Source of the DNA: Methylotenera_A sp031422335 | GTDB lineage: Bacteria; Pseudomonadota; Gammaproteobacteria; Burkholderiales; Methylophilaceae | Reading direction: 5' to 3' | Length of the DNA stretch: 64,000 bases | Assembly: GCA_031422335.1 (NCBI GenBank) | Contig: JANOQW010000015.1 | Coordinates: forward strand, 30,300 to 94,299 | In this document: in pieces, positions 28,101-35,305 of the stretch | How positions within the stretch are numbered: position 1 is the stretch's first letter | Layout of the letters: each line of letters opens with the position of its first letter | Position numbers and translations under genes: made by a program | Notes under the pieces: model-generated | What the model was told of the DNA's origin: nothing | Seen by the model: the letters and a program-made list of their open reading frames with translations, nothing else | The model's database searches: none

Positions 28101-29199
28101 GTACTTCGATGTGTTTTAATTTGGTCGATCTACCTTGATATTTACGTAAGTGGTCGGCTACGTCTCGTATCTCGCGCTCACCTGGCAAAAACACCAAAAT
28201 ATCACCATCGCCTTGTCGCAGCAAGTCATCCGCCGCGTCCATAATCGCTTCTTCTATGGCTTCTTCTTCGTCATCTTCCTCTAGCCAACGCGCTTCTGTT
28301 TTGGCTTTGCGCGCGATTCCAAAGATGGTATCGTCTTCCAAATCAAACTGCGCATTTTCAGGCTCATTGCTTTGTTTTGCCCTAAAACCCGCGCTGCCAA
28401 GCGGACGATAACGAATCTCAACAGGGTAAGTTCTACCCGAAACTTCAATCACAGGTGCGCCATTAAAATGTGCTGAAAAGCGCTCTGCATCAATCGTAGC
28501 CGAAGTCACAATCACTTTTAAATCGGGGCGTTTGGGTAATAACTGTTTGAGATAACCCAACAGAAAATCGATGTTCAAACTGCGCTCATGCGCCTCATCA
28601 ATAATAATCGTGTCATACGCGTTTAAAAACTTATCGCCCTGCGTTTCTGCCAGCAAAATACCATCCGTCATCAGCTTCACGTAGCTGCCTTCGGTTATTT
28701 TGTCGTTAAAACGCACTTTGTAGCCAACCACTTCGCCCAATGGCGAGTTCAGCTCTTGCGCGATGCGGCTTGCCACCGAGCGCGCAGCAATACGGCGCGG
28801 TTGCGTGTGGCCGATTAAACCCGCCACACCGCGCCCAAGCGCCAAGCAAATTTTCGGCAACTGTGTCGTTTTGCCGCTGCCGGTTTCGCCACATGCAATC
28901 ACCACTTGGTTCGCTGCAATCGCTTTAGCAATTTCGTCGCGACGCGCAGAAACTGGCAGATCTAGCGGGTATTCTGGCTTAGGTAAGTTGGTTAATCTTT
29001 GATGATATTTTTGTTGTGAGGCACGCACTTTTTGCGCAATTTCAGCCAACAAACGCTGCACTTTTTGTGCGGATTGTGCATTATTTAACTTCTGTAAATC
29101 TTGCACATCGCGCGCCTTGCGGCGCAGCGCGTGCGTATCTGCCAACATGCAGGTTTGTAGCGCGATTTGAAAATCAGAATTGCTGAAATGCTTGAACAT
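25162..29199 (-). CDS. hrpA: ATP-dependent RNA helicase HrpA (DEAH box)
   Basis: 1345-aa DEAH-box helicase (E. coli HrpA 1300). Motif I is GETGSGKT (104-111), motif Ia TQPRRIAARSVA, motif II DEAH (201-204), motif III SATID, motif V ATNVAETSLTVPGI and motif VI QRAGRCGR. HA2/OB-fold regions and the DUF3418 C-terminal domain follow (about residues 740-1330). In E. coli HrpA resolves stalled ribosomes and processes fimbrial mRNA. An acidic insert (LEEDDEEEAIEEAIMDA, about residue 310) interrupts the helicase core between the two RecA domains. The gene heads a two-gene operon with the TonB-like gene. Confidence 0.96.
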   Translation of the reverse strand: MFKHFSNSDFQIALQTCMLADTHALRRKARDVQDLQKLNNAQSAQKVQRLLAEIAQKVRASQQKYHQRLTNLPKPEYPLDLPVSARRDEIAKAIAANQVVIACGETGSGKTTQLPKICLALGRGVAGLIGHTQPRRIAARSVASRIAQELNSPLGEVVGYKVRFNDKITEGSYVKLMTDGILLAETQGDKFLNAYDTIIIDEAHERSLNIDFLLGYLKQLLPKRPDLKVIVTSATIDAERFSAHFNGAPVIEVSGRTYPVEIRYRPLGSAGFRAKQSNEPENAQFDLEDDTIFGIARKAKTEARWLEEDDEEEAIEEAIMDAADDLLRQGDGDILVFLPGEREIRDVADHLRKYQGRSTKLKHIEVLPLFARLSIEDQQKIFKPHSARRIVLATNVAETSLTVPGIKYVIDAGLARMNRYSVRAKVEQLQIEKISQAAAKQRAGRCGRVSNGICVRLYSEQDFDGRPEFTEPEILRSSLAAVILRMAALRLGDVADFPFIEPPSSRLIADGYLLLQELGAVDANRQITDTGLQLAKLPLDPRVGRMILAAKRENCLSEILIIASVLSMQDPRERPMDKREAADNAHSKFIGEGSDFMSYLKIWDWYDGALKSKKSNKDLLNQCHANFLSFLRLKEWRELHGQIRQITDEMEFKLNTDAANFEQIHKSLLAGLLGNIGFKDGDNDSYAGARGIRFFVAPGSGLKKTRPKWVIAAELVDTSKLYARCVAKIEPDWIEPIANPNGSRGLTESAYSDPRWDRKMGMVNAWERVSLYGLTIIPKRRVHYGPINPSESREIFIREALGNGEFDTKAAFFVENERLIAEVEELEHKARRQDVLVDEHQLFAFYDAKIPADITNAVSFEVWRVGAEKLNAKLLYLTRDDLMRHGADAITAVQFPEKIMLDSIEIPLKYRFEPGHILDGVTATIPLVLLNQLDPTPTQWLVPGMLREKLTYLIKALPKTFRRVCVPVPEFVTGFLQHAENQLNLPLLETLASYVQHKTTLKISQEDWVLSEIEAHYLMNFSIVDDAGRELAMGRDWKKLQMQLGQAAQLTFRNTSPDIEKTNLKQWDFGDLPQTLSFERDGLQVTGYPALEDNIDAVSVKLFDTAQEAEANHRQGVARLMRFELKEQMKQLEKGLPNFNQYALAFRNIISPDDLREDMLSAIADRAFIGEDDLPRSNDDFMKLKQRARTRLPAVSEAMARQAQAIATEYQHLSNAQAKMPATVNRLKKDVEQQVQLLVYKNCFSQTPWQHLSNVPRYLKALNLRIQKQPANPDRDGKNAASVGMLWQKWQDKTNQLHAAGSHVPCALQDYRWLIEELRVSLFAQELKTPFPVSIKRLEKTWAEI

Positions 29200-29287
29200 A
29201 AGCGGCTATTTTATCATGTGGCTAGCATTAGTTTAACGAATGATTTAGCATGCTTTTATTACCCTATCACGCAAGAAAGACAACGCT

Positions 29288-29695
29288 ATGCTGAAATATC
29301 TGCCAGCTTATATCTGCACCATAATTTTTATGTTTGTTATCGATTTGATTTGGCTATCGCAGCTTGCCCAGCCGCTTTACCAGGCGGGCATTGGCCACTT
29401 AATGGCGGTCGAGCCTAAATTAGGTTTTGCGGCGATTTTTTATTTGGTATATGTATTTGGTTTATTGTGGTTTGCGCTACGCCCAAATGCGCAAACAAAA
29501 GGCTTAAAAAACACGTTTATTGCGGGCGCCATGTTTGGCTTTTTTGTGTATACCAGCTACGATTTAACCAACTTGGCTTTGCTTAAAGATTGGCCACTGA
29601 AACTTTCAATCATCGATATTACTTGGGGCACATTGTTAAGCGGCAGTTGCGCGGCAGTAGCGAAGTTTGTGTTTAATGCTTCTAATAAAATCTAG
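29288..29695 (+). CDS. DUF2177 family inner-membrane protein
   Basis: 135 aa with four predicted transmembrane helices (about 5-25, 45-65, 75-95, 105-128). It matches the DUF2177 pattern: a VIDLIWLS segment in helix 1, GFFVYTSYDLTNLALLKDWP, and a tryptophan-rich ITWGTLL near the end. The function of the family is not established. The ATG at 29288 was chosen because the membrane helix begins directly after it. The gene is divergent from hrpA, with about 90 bp between starts. Confidence 0.82.
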   Translation: MLKYLPAYICTIIFMFVIDLIWLSQLAQPLYQAGIGHLMAVEPKLGFAAIFYLVYVFGLLWFALRPNAQTKGLKNTFIAGAMFGFFVYTSYDLTNLALLKDWPLKLSIIDITWGTLLSGSCAAVAKFVFNASNKI

Positions 29696-29730
29696 CAATA
29701 AAATTTAGCATCATTTAATATGTAAAAAAA

Positions 29731-29827
29731 TATGCTCTGTACCAGTTCTTGGCATCACCGCAGAATATACCAGCTAAAGCTGGTTATTCATGCGCGAAAG
29801 CCGCATGGATATTGGTCTGCAGAGTAT
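29731..29827. repeat. Dispersed palindromic repeat, copy 5 (long form)
   Basis: About 97 bp from TATGCTCTG to CAGAGTA, with internal palindrome ACCAGCTAAAGCTGGT (29769-29784) and the core CGCATGGATATTGG. The interior GCATCACCGCAGAATATACC-type stretch matches the reverse complement of copy 3. It separates two convergent genes. Confidence 0.85.
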
Positions 29828-29857
29828 CAGTTTAAACATACTTAATCATCTCTCTGC

Positions 29858-30691
29858 TTACTTCTCGTTTCGCACTCTTAAAAAACTAGCAAATTTAGGC
29901 TTGCCGTTCTTGGTTTTATCTAAGTAGGTATAGGTAATTGTACTGCCGATTTTTGGTGGATTTTCGCGCTGCGCATCGCTAAAACCAGTGCCCAGTTTAA
30001 AGCGCATGCCATCTTGCGCCTCTACCAACAACGCGCCCAACTTGCCTGCGTATTTGCCTTTGCCTGACAAATGCGCAATCACAGTTGCTTCGGCATCTAG
30101 CAGCAATTTTAGTTTTAACAACACATCGCTACGGCCAGTCACATATTCAGCATCTGCACGATGCAACATTAAACCTTCACCGCCGTTTTTAACCACTTGA
30201 TTTAATCTAACTTTTAAAGCTTTTTCATCACTCAGCAGAAACTGCTTCACCGCTTTTAAATGTTTCAGATTAGCCTGTTTTACGATTTGCAGAATTTCTT
30301 TATATCGCACTTCAAACGTGCCTTTAGCATTGGGCAGCTCAAAAATTTGGTAAGTAATATTTTGCCATTCTGCATCAATTGGCACATCTTTGCGCACTGC
30401 GCCAGATAGCGCATCAAACTGGCCTCGGCTTAACCAAAGCTCGCCATCAAGCGCTATTTTTGGCAAATCTTTTACAAACCATACAGGTGCATTAATCACA
30501 TTGCCTTGGCGGCTTTTCAGTTGCTTGCCATCCCAAATCGCACGCACACCATCTAGTTTTTCGCTGACTAAATATTTATTAACATCAACACCTTGGCTGT
30601 AAATTTGCGCCAGCAAAATATCTTGTGCATATGCAATTGGCGACAAAAATGCCAACATCAAGAATACTAACAAACGACGGAAAATTTGCAT
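29858..30691 (-). CDS. ligE: Secreted ATP-dependent DNA ligase (Lig E type)
   Basis: 277 aa. A signal peptide (1-22, ending SPIAYA) is followed by a minimal two-domain ligase. The adenylation motif I is KLDGVR with nucleophile Lys45. Motif III/IIIa is DGELWL, motif IV EGLMLHR and motif V LLKLKLL; the OB-fold contains IAHLSGKGKYAGKLGALLVE. Lig E proteins act in the periplasm of Gram-negative bacteria and have been linked to DNA uptake and biofilm eDNA. The replicative NAD+-dependent ligase would be elsewhere. It is a single gene with repeat copies on both sides. The presence of all ligase motifs argues for an active enzyme. Confidence 0.9.
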   Translation of the reverse strand: MQIFRRLLVFLMLAFLSPIAYAQDILLAQIYSQGVDVNKYLVSEKLDGVRAIWDGKQLKSRQGNVINAPVWFVKDLPKIALDGELWLSRGQFDALSGAVRKDVPIDAEWQNITYQIFELPNAKGTFEVRYKEILQIVKQANLKHLKAVKQFLLSDEKALKVRLNQVVKNGGEGLMLHRADAEYVTGRSDVLLKLKLLLDAEATVIAHLSGKGKYAGKLGALLVEAQDGMRFKLGTGFSDAQRENPPKIGSTITYTYLDKTKNGKPKFASFLRVRNEK

Positions 30692-30728
30692 TTGGTTGAT
30701 TTAAAATTAATATGCGATGAAAATTAGA

Positions 30729-30768
30729 CGGTATGCAGACTGCATGGATATTGGCTTGCAGAGCAGAT
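30729..30768. repeat. Dispersed palindromic repeat, copy 6 (short form, one end degraded)
   Basis: Contains the core GCATGGATATTGGCTTGCAGAGC. The left end (gtatgcagac) only partly matches the right terminal repeat. It lies between ligE and the methyltransferase gene. Confidence 0.7.
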
Positions 30769-30791
30769 ATTTAAATAATTGTTTATTGAGT

Positions 30792-31601
30792 TTAATTTAA
30801 AAACCTACTACTAAGTGTTTCTAAATTAAACTCACACAAAATGGCTTGTATGCGCTCAGCCGCATTTTTACGTGGCTGGCCTGTGTATTTAGCGATGATG
30901 AGTTCATTTTTCATGCTGTGTTCCCAGCCAACTAATTCTGTTACGGCGACTGAATAACCTGCTGCTTCTAGCTGCAAGCAGCGCAATACATTGGTGATTT
31001 GGCTGCCGAATTCACGCGTATGAATGGGGTGGCGCCATATCTCGCTGAGGGGCGTTTTGCCAAAACTTTCTGCTTTATGTTTGCGTAAAGCTTCTGCTAC
31101 TTCGGCTTGGCAGCATGGCACCAAAACCATAAACTTAGCTCGTTTGGCCAAGCCAAATTGAATCGCATCATCGGTTGCCGTGTTGCAAGCATGCAGCGCA
31201 GTCACCATATCAACTTTTGCAGGAATATCTGCACAAACAGTTGATTCTGCTGCATTTAATGCCAAAAATTGCATGCGCCCAAAACCACAGTCTTGTGCCA
31301 AAGCAATTGATTTCTCAACCAAATCTGCACGGTTTTCAATACCAATCACCTGCCCTGCATCCAGCTGCTTTATTAACGCATCGTACAACATAAATCCCAA
31401 ATAAGATTTACCCGCACCGATATCCACAATGCTGGGGTTCTCTACGGTTTCTAGCAACGGCGCAATAAAATTCACTAGATGATTCACTTGCTTGAGCTTA
31501 CGGCGCGAATCTTGATTGAGTTTACCGTCGTTAGTCAATATGTGCAGCGCTTTTAGCAGCGCGACAGATTGATTAGGTTTGATTTCGGTGTTGATTGCCA
31601 T
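30792..31601 (-). CDS. SAM-dependent methyltransferase (Methyltransf_32-like)
   Basis: 269 aa class I methyltransferase. Motif I is VDIGAGKSYLGF and the acidic post-motif is GIENR. An ALHACNTATDDAI segment and the LVPCCQAEVAE motif are the hallmark of the GSTCD/Methyltransf_32 family. The two-cysteine PCC motif suggests an RNA base or small-molecule substrate, but the target is unknown. No operon partner; the next gene on the strand is ligE, 100 bp downstream, separated by a repeat copy. Confidence 0.78.
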   Translation of the reverse strand: MAINTEIKPNQSVALLKALHILTNDGKLNQDSRRKLKQVNHLVNFIAPLLETVENPSIVDIGAGKSYLGFMLYDALIKQLDAGQVIGIENRADLVEKSIALAQDCGFGRMQFLALNAAESTVCADIPAKVDMVTALHACNTATDDAIQFGLAKRAKFMVLVPCCQAEVAEALRKHKAESFGKTPLSEIWRHPIHTREFGSQITNVLRCLQLEAAGYSVAVTELVGWEHSMKNELIIAKYTGQPRKNAAERIQAILCEFNLETLSSRFLN

Positions 31602-31740
31602 GCCGCAATTTTAAAGCAAAAAAAAATATTTCAAATAAATATTTAACCAGGTGTGTCGTCAAAGCCAATTTGACTGCGTTTTGATGAGTAAGGGCAGCAC
31701 ATTTTGCTCGACACCACTTAATTATGTAAAGGAACTAAAA

Positions 31741-32091
31741 ATGAAAAAAACTCTTGTATTGACCAGTTTACTTGGCCTGATGTTTTCTGCCACCGCATTT
31801 GCTGACTTAGATGAACGCGGCGACCGCATTGAACAGCGTTTAGATAACAAAGGTGACCGCGTGGAAGAGCGCCTAGACAACAAAGGTGACCGCATTGAAG
31901 ACCGCTACGATGCAAAAGCCGACAAAGCACGTGAAAATGGCAACGAAGTGCGCGCCAATAAGCTAGAACGCAAAGGCGATCGTATCGACCAACATTTAGA
32001 CAAAAAAGGTGATCGTGTAGATAATCGACTAGACCGCAAGGGCGAGCGCATTAATCAGCGTTTAGATAAACGCGCAGCTAGGAAAAACTAA
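31741..32091 (+). CDS. Secreted protein with 11-residue charged repeats
   Basis: 116 aa. A signal peptide (1-20, ending SATAFA) is followed by repeated units of the form KGDRI-xx-RLDx, three before and three after a spacer of about 15 residues (ADKARENGNEVRANKL). The 11-residue period points to a long, highly charged right-handed helical rod. Start chosen at the ATG at 31741, which has an AAGGA Shine-Dalgarno 7 nt upstream and begins the signal peptide; the open frame extends further upstream without support. Similar hypothetical proteins occur in other Proteobacteria. Function unknown; the neighbouring ECF sigma operon suggests an envelope-stress or periplasmic role, which is inference. Confidence 0.8.
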   Translation: MKKTLVLTSLLGLMFSATAFADLDERGDRIEQRLDNKGDRVEERLDNKGDRIEDRYDAKADKARENGNEVRANKLERKGDRIDQHLDKKGDRVDNRLDRKGERINQRLDKRAARKN

Positions 32092-32159
32092 GTTTAATCA
32101 ATTGGCAATTATTGGACTAAACTATTGATAACCTAGCAACAGGCGCGGCCTACCAGCAC

Positions 32160-32678
32160 ATGCAAAATTTTTTAAGCAGTATTGAAGGCCGCGCTTTTTC
32201 ACTAGCACAATTTGCTACAAGAAATAGAGAAGATGCGCTAGATATTGTGCAAGATGCCATGTTTAAATTGGTACAAAAATATGGCGCGCACCCAGCAGAA
32301 CAATGGAAGCCACTTTTTTATAGCATATTGCAAACGCGCATTTTAGATTGGCACCGCCGACAAAGTGTGCGTAACCGCTTTAGAAGCTGGCTGTATTGGG
32401 ATGAAGATGAAGACAGCGAAAACCCGCTGGAGCAAATTGCCGATGCGCTGCAAGCCGCACCAGATATAGCGTTGCAAGATGCACAATTTGGTGATGATTT
32501 AAATAAGGCGCTAAATTTACTACCACTGCGCCAGCAGCAAGTATTTTTATTGCGCGTGTGGGAAGGCATGGATATTGGCGAGACAGCAAAAATAATGCAA
32601 TGCTCTGAGAGCAGCGTAAAAACACACCACGCACGTGCATTAGAAAAATTACGTGGGCAATTAGGGGCACACAAATGA
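32160..32678 (+). CDS. ECF-type RNA polymerase sigma factor
   Basis: 172 aa. Region 2 is seen in FATRNREDALDIVQDAMFKLVQKY and region 4 in LPLRQQQVFLLRVWEGMDIGETAKIM followed by SESSVKTHHARALEKLRG (helix-turn-helix). Both are normal for the sigma-70 extracytoplasmic-function group. The stop overlaps the next ATG (ATGA), so translation is coupled to a DUF3619 protein that may act as its regulator. An in-frame stop 36 nt upstream limits the start; only a weak ribosome binding site is seen. Confidence 0.9.
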   Translation: MQNFLSSIEGRAFSLAQFATRNREDALDIVQDAMFKLVQKYGAHPAEQWKPLFYSILQTRILDWHRRQSVRNRFRSWLYWDEDEDSENPLEQIADALQAAPDIALQDAQFGDDLNKALNLLPLRQQQVFLLRVWEGMDIGETAKIMQCSESSVKTHHARALEKLRGQLGAHK

Positions 32679-33040
32679 TAAACGATGAGCAATTTGAACA
32701 TAAAGTAAAAGCCAGCCTAGACGACAATTTAAGCGCGCTAGATAGCGACACGCGCCAACGCTTGGCAGATAGTCGCAGACAAGCACTCAATCAAAAATCG
32801 CAGCGTTTTACATGGCCTAGTTTTAACAACTGGCTGCCAGCTGGCGCGTTGGCATTGTGCTCACTATTTGCGGTATTTTTAGTATTTAACCCAGAAAATA
32901 ATAGCGTGCAATCATCACAGTACGAGCAAGTCGCCGTGTTTGAGCTACTCACCAATGCTGAGGCATTAGAAGAAATGACTGACCCAGATTTTTATGCCTG
33001 GATTGATGAGAATTTAGAAGAAGATGAAATTGAAGGGTAA
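32675..33040 (+). CDS. DUF3619 family membrane protein (possible anti-sigma factor)
   Basis: 121 aa with a soluble N-terminus (about 1-48), one transmembrane helix (WLPAGALALCSLFAVFLVF, about 52-70) and an acidic C-terminal tail (ENLEEDEIEG). It overlaps the sigma gene by 4 nt. A one-helix protein coupled to an ECF sigma is the usual set-up for an anti-sigma factor. No zinc-binding anti-sigma motif (HXXXCXXC) is present, so the role is inferred from position. It overlaps the next gene by 17 nt. Confidence 0.8.
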   Translation: MINDEQFEHKVKASLDDNLSALDSDTRQRLADSRRQALNQKSQRFTWPSFNNWLPAGALALCSLFAVFLVFNPENNSVQSSQYEQVAVFELLTNAEALEEMTDPDFYAWIDENLEEDEIEG

Positions 33041-33242
33041 ATTATTTCTTACCTTTATTTTGCTCATGTACATGCAATTAAGCCATGCGCAAACAGAGCC
33101 ACTACCGCTAGATTTAATTGAGTTGTTAGGTGAATTTGATGCTGGTGAATTAGATGACGACGATGCGCTAAATGCCGCATTAACTGAAATAGAGATGAAA
33201 AAAACCAAAGCAACAACGCAGCCGAATGAGGGTACGAAATGA
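33024..33242 (+). CDS. Small secreted acidic protein in the ECF operon
   Basis: 72 aa with a signal peptide (1-22, ending MQLSHA) and a short acidic mature part (LLGEFDAGELDDDDALNAAL). It overlaps the preceding gene by 17 nt and the following one by 4 nt (ATGA), which argues that it is real despite its size. No domain was recognised. Confidence 0.72.
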   Translation: MKLKGKLFLTFILLMYMQLSHAQTEPLPLDLIELLGEFDAGELDDDDALNAALTEIEMKKTKATTQPNEGTK

Positions 33243-33727
33243 TCAAATTGAAACTACACCGCTTTATATTATTTTTGTGTTTATTGATAGCCGCCCTATT
33301 ACCAAGCGCCGCCAGCGCCGAAGGTGTGGCGTGGGAGAGCCTAAGCACGCAACAGCAAGAAACGCTGGCTAGCGTAAAAGAGCGCTGGGCCGATTTACCT
33401 GCCGAGCGCCAACAACGCTTAAGTAAAGGTGCTGATAAATGGGCAACGATGAACCCAGAACAGCGCGAACAAGCCAAACAAAAACTCAATCGTTTTAAAA
33501 ATTTATCGCCTGAAGAAAAAGCGCTGGTAAAAGAGCGCATGCAAAAATTTAAACAATTGCCGCCAGAAAAACGTAAAGCCTTGCGCGAACGCTGGAAAAA
33601 TATGGACCCTGAGAAAAAAGCCAAATTTCGTGAGCGCATGAAAAATATGAGCCCAGAACAAAAGCAAGAAATGCGCGAAAAATTTAAACAAAGAAGGCAA
33701 GAACGCATGGAAAGAAAAAGTAATTAA
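33239..33727 (+). CDS. DUF3106 family secreted protein
   Basis: 162 aa. The signal peptide (1-29, ending PSAASA) is followed by a lysine/arginine/glutamate-rich helical region built from repeats such as LPPEKRKALRERWKNMDPEK and MSPEQKQEMREKFKQR. This matches DUF3106, common after ECF sigma/DUF3619 pairs in Betaproteobacteria. It resembles periplasmic stress proteins of the CpxP/Spy kind in being small, helical and charged, but shows no LTxxQ motif. Function unknown. It is the last gene of the four-gene operon. Confidence 0.8.
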   Translation: MIKLKLHRFILFLCLLIAALLPSAASAEGVAWESLSTQQQETLASVKERWADLPAERQQRLSKGADKWATMNPEQREQAKQKLNRFKNLSPEEKALVKERMQKFKQLPPEKRKALRERWKNMDPEKKAKFRERMKNMSPEQKQEMREKFKQRRQERMERKSN

Positions 33728-33934
33728 AGCAACTAAATATAAAAAAGAAGATTTTTCTTCTAAATGTTAAAATGACATTATTCAAATCTTGTTTAATGCC
33801 TAGAAAATTAAAAAAGTCTAAGTAAAACAAGGCGCGAAATTATTTTGAGCGTGCCGCATATGGGTTATATGCAAACGAACAAAATCATTGAGCAACGACG
33901 TGTTGCGACGAATTTTTTCATTTTAAGGCATTAA
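33728..33934. other. Intergenic region with structured repeat-like sequence
   Basis: The 207-bp gap contains AGAAGATTTTTCTTCT (33747-33762), a small hairpin after the DUF3106 gene. At about 33828-33915 it contains a stretch starting ACAAGGCGCG, with perfect stem GCATAT/ATATGC and an imperfect CAACGACGTGTTG palindrome. Its style resembles dispersed intergenic elements of Proteobacteria. No second copy was seen in the window. Confidence 0.4.
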
Positions 33935-34936
33935 ATGGCAATTCAGTGGTATCCGGGTCACATGACTCAGGCAAGAAAAAAAGCCGAAGAAACCATGGAA
34001 TTTACCGACATGGTGATAGAGGTGCTAGACGCGCGCGTGCCAGAGGCCAGCCATAACCCAGTCATTAACGACATGCGCTTATTTCGGCAACGTCCTAACC
34101 TAAAAGTGCTCAACAAAGCCGACTTGGCCGACCCAAAAGCGACTGAAGCTTGGCTGAATTATTTTAACAATTTGCCTAACACCAAAGCGGTAGCACTAAG
34201 CTGCAAAAAAGCCGGTGAGGCTAAAAAAATTATTGCGCATTGCCGCAAACTGACACCGCATCGTGGTACGCATTTAAAGCCGCTACGGGCGCTAATTATG
34301 GGTATTCCCAACGTAGGTAAATCAACACTCATGAACGCGCTATTAAACCGCCGTGTGGCCAAAGTGGGTGATGAACCTGCGGTGACCAAAAGCCAACAAC
34401 GCTTCGAAATAGATGCCACCTTTAGCATTACCGATACGCCAGGCATGATGTGGCCAAAAATTACATACGAATCAGATGGTTATATGCTAGCGGCTAGCCA
34501 TGCCATTGGCCGTAATGCAGTGATTGATGAAGATGTAGCGACATTTTTAGCCAATAATTTGTTACGCACTTACCCTGATTTAATTAATACGCGCTATAAA
34601 CTAGATACCATGAAACATAACGGTGGTTTTCTAGATGTACTGCAAATGGATGGCGTAGATTTGCTAGAAGCGATTGCCAAGCGCCGTAGTTACAAACGCC
34701 ATGACAGCCTGTGGGATATGGAAAAAACAGCAGTGGCTTTTTTAACCGATTATCGCAGCGGCACAATTGGCCGCGTCAGTTTAGAAACACCACAAAGTCG
34801 CCAGTTGATGATGGCAGAAAACACCAATCAAATAAACATCAGTGAAGTATCTCAAACAAACTCAATAGAAACAGTACGAGAAGAAAATGATGCTCTGCAA
34901 GCCAATAGCCATGCGGCGGCTGGCGATACCAAATAA
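33935..34936 (+). CDS. rbgA: Ribosome biogenesis GTPase RbgA/YlqF
   Basis: Circularly permuted GTPase for 50S assembly. Motif G4 NKAD (60-63) comes before G1 GIPNVGKST (123-131) and G3 DTPG (167-170), the YlqF order. The MAIQWYPGHMTQARK start is diagnostic. A C-terminal RNA-binding region follows to about residue 285. The last ~45 residues are low-complexity, and their end (DALQANSHAAAGDTK) is encoded by a copy of the dispersed palindromic repeat at 34889-34920. The normal C-terminus has therefore been extended or replaced. A terminator follows. Confidence 0.95.
   Translation: MAIQWYPGHMTQARKKAEETMEFTDMVIEVLDARVPEASHNPVINDMRLFRQRPNLKVLNKADLADPKATEAWLNYFNNLPNTKAVALSCKKAGEAKKIIAHCRKLTPHRGTHLKPLRALIMGIPNVGKSTLMNALLNRRVAKVGDEPAVTKSQQRFEIDATFSITDTPGMMWPKITYESDGYMLAASHAIGRNAVIDEDVATFLANNLLRTYPDLINTRYKLDTMKHNGGFLDVLQMDGVDLLEAIAKRRSYKRHDSLWDMEKTAVAFLTDYRSGTIGRVSLETPQSRQLMMAENTNQINISEVSQTNSIETVREENDALQANSHAAAGDTK
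34889..34925. repeat. Dispersed palindromic repeat, copy 7, inside the rbgA coding sequence
   Basis: GATGCTCTGCAAGCCAATAG followed by CCATGCGG and TGGCG; all but a few bases agree with copy 1. It is read in frame as DALQANSHAAAG near the RbgA C-terminus. Confidence 0.85.
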
Positions 34937-34992
34937 GATGATAAGTTAAGATACCGGACAAGATAAAAGTATTTTAGAGTACTTTTAACACA

Positions 34993-35018
34993 AAAAAGCA
35001 GCTTATTAGCTGCTTTTA
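34993..35018 (+). terminator. Intrinsic terminator after rbgA
   Basis: AAAAGCAGCT / AGCTGCTTTT with loop tatt. Confidence 0.88.
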
Positions 35019-35032
35019 AATTAATGCAAATG

Positions 35033-35305
35033 CTATTGATTACACTGGTTCATGGCAATTTGCGCTGATGAACACTGCGCTTCGCCAGCTTGTTTAAAGC
35101 TGTCTTTAAAATTAGACCCTCCTGATTTTACTTGCACAGCTCTTTTTTGGCTTCTGGCTTGGCGGCCGCCACTTCTTCATGTTGAAGTTCTATATTTTGA
35201 ACAACAATATTTTATTACGATGCTGGCTGCAGATTTACCTTGGCAGAATTTGGTAATTTGGCTTTTTTCATAGCGCGTTCAATCTCTATCAACTCTTCTG
35301 GTGTT
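35033..35305 (-). pseudogene. Decayed coding remnants, minus strand
   Basis: Broken pieces of minus-strand frame lie next to the cyclase fragment. One ends at 35215 and reads ALLDKTPEELIEIERAMKKA and onward to a TAA. A second, ending at 35033, reads FKDSFKQAGEAQCSSAQIAM, with a frame change near EEVAAAKPEAKKELCK. None has a start codon or a family I can name. They look like the 3' remains of one or two genes damaged together with the cyclase. Confidence 0.45.

Noticed and set aside
29167..29418. Plus-strand ORF overlapping the DUF2177 gene start
   Set aside because: Different frame, crosses the hrpA start region, and the DUF2177 frame shows clear membrane helices.
31651..31740. Upstream extension of the hendecad-repeat gene
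   Set aside because: The ATG at 31741 has the Shine-Dalgarno and begins the signal peptide; the extension is unsupported.
35052..35273. 73-codon plus-strand ORF
   Set aside because: No ribosome binding site; overlaps decayed minus-strand coding pieces and has no family resemblance.
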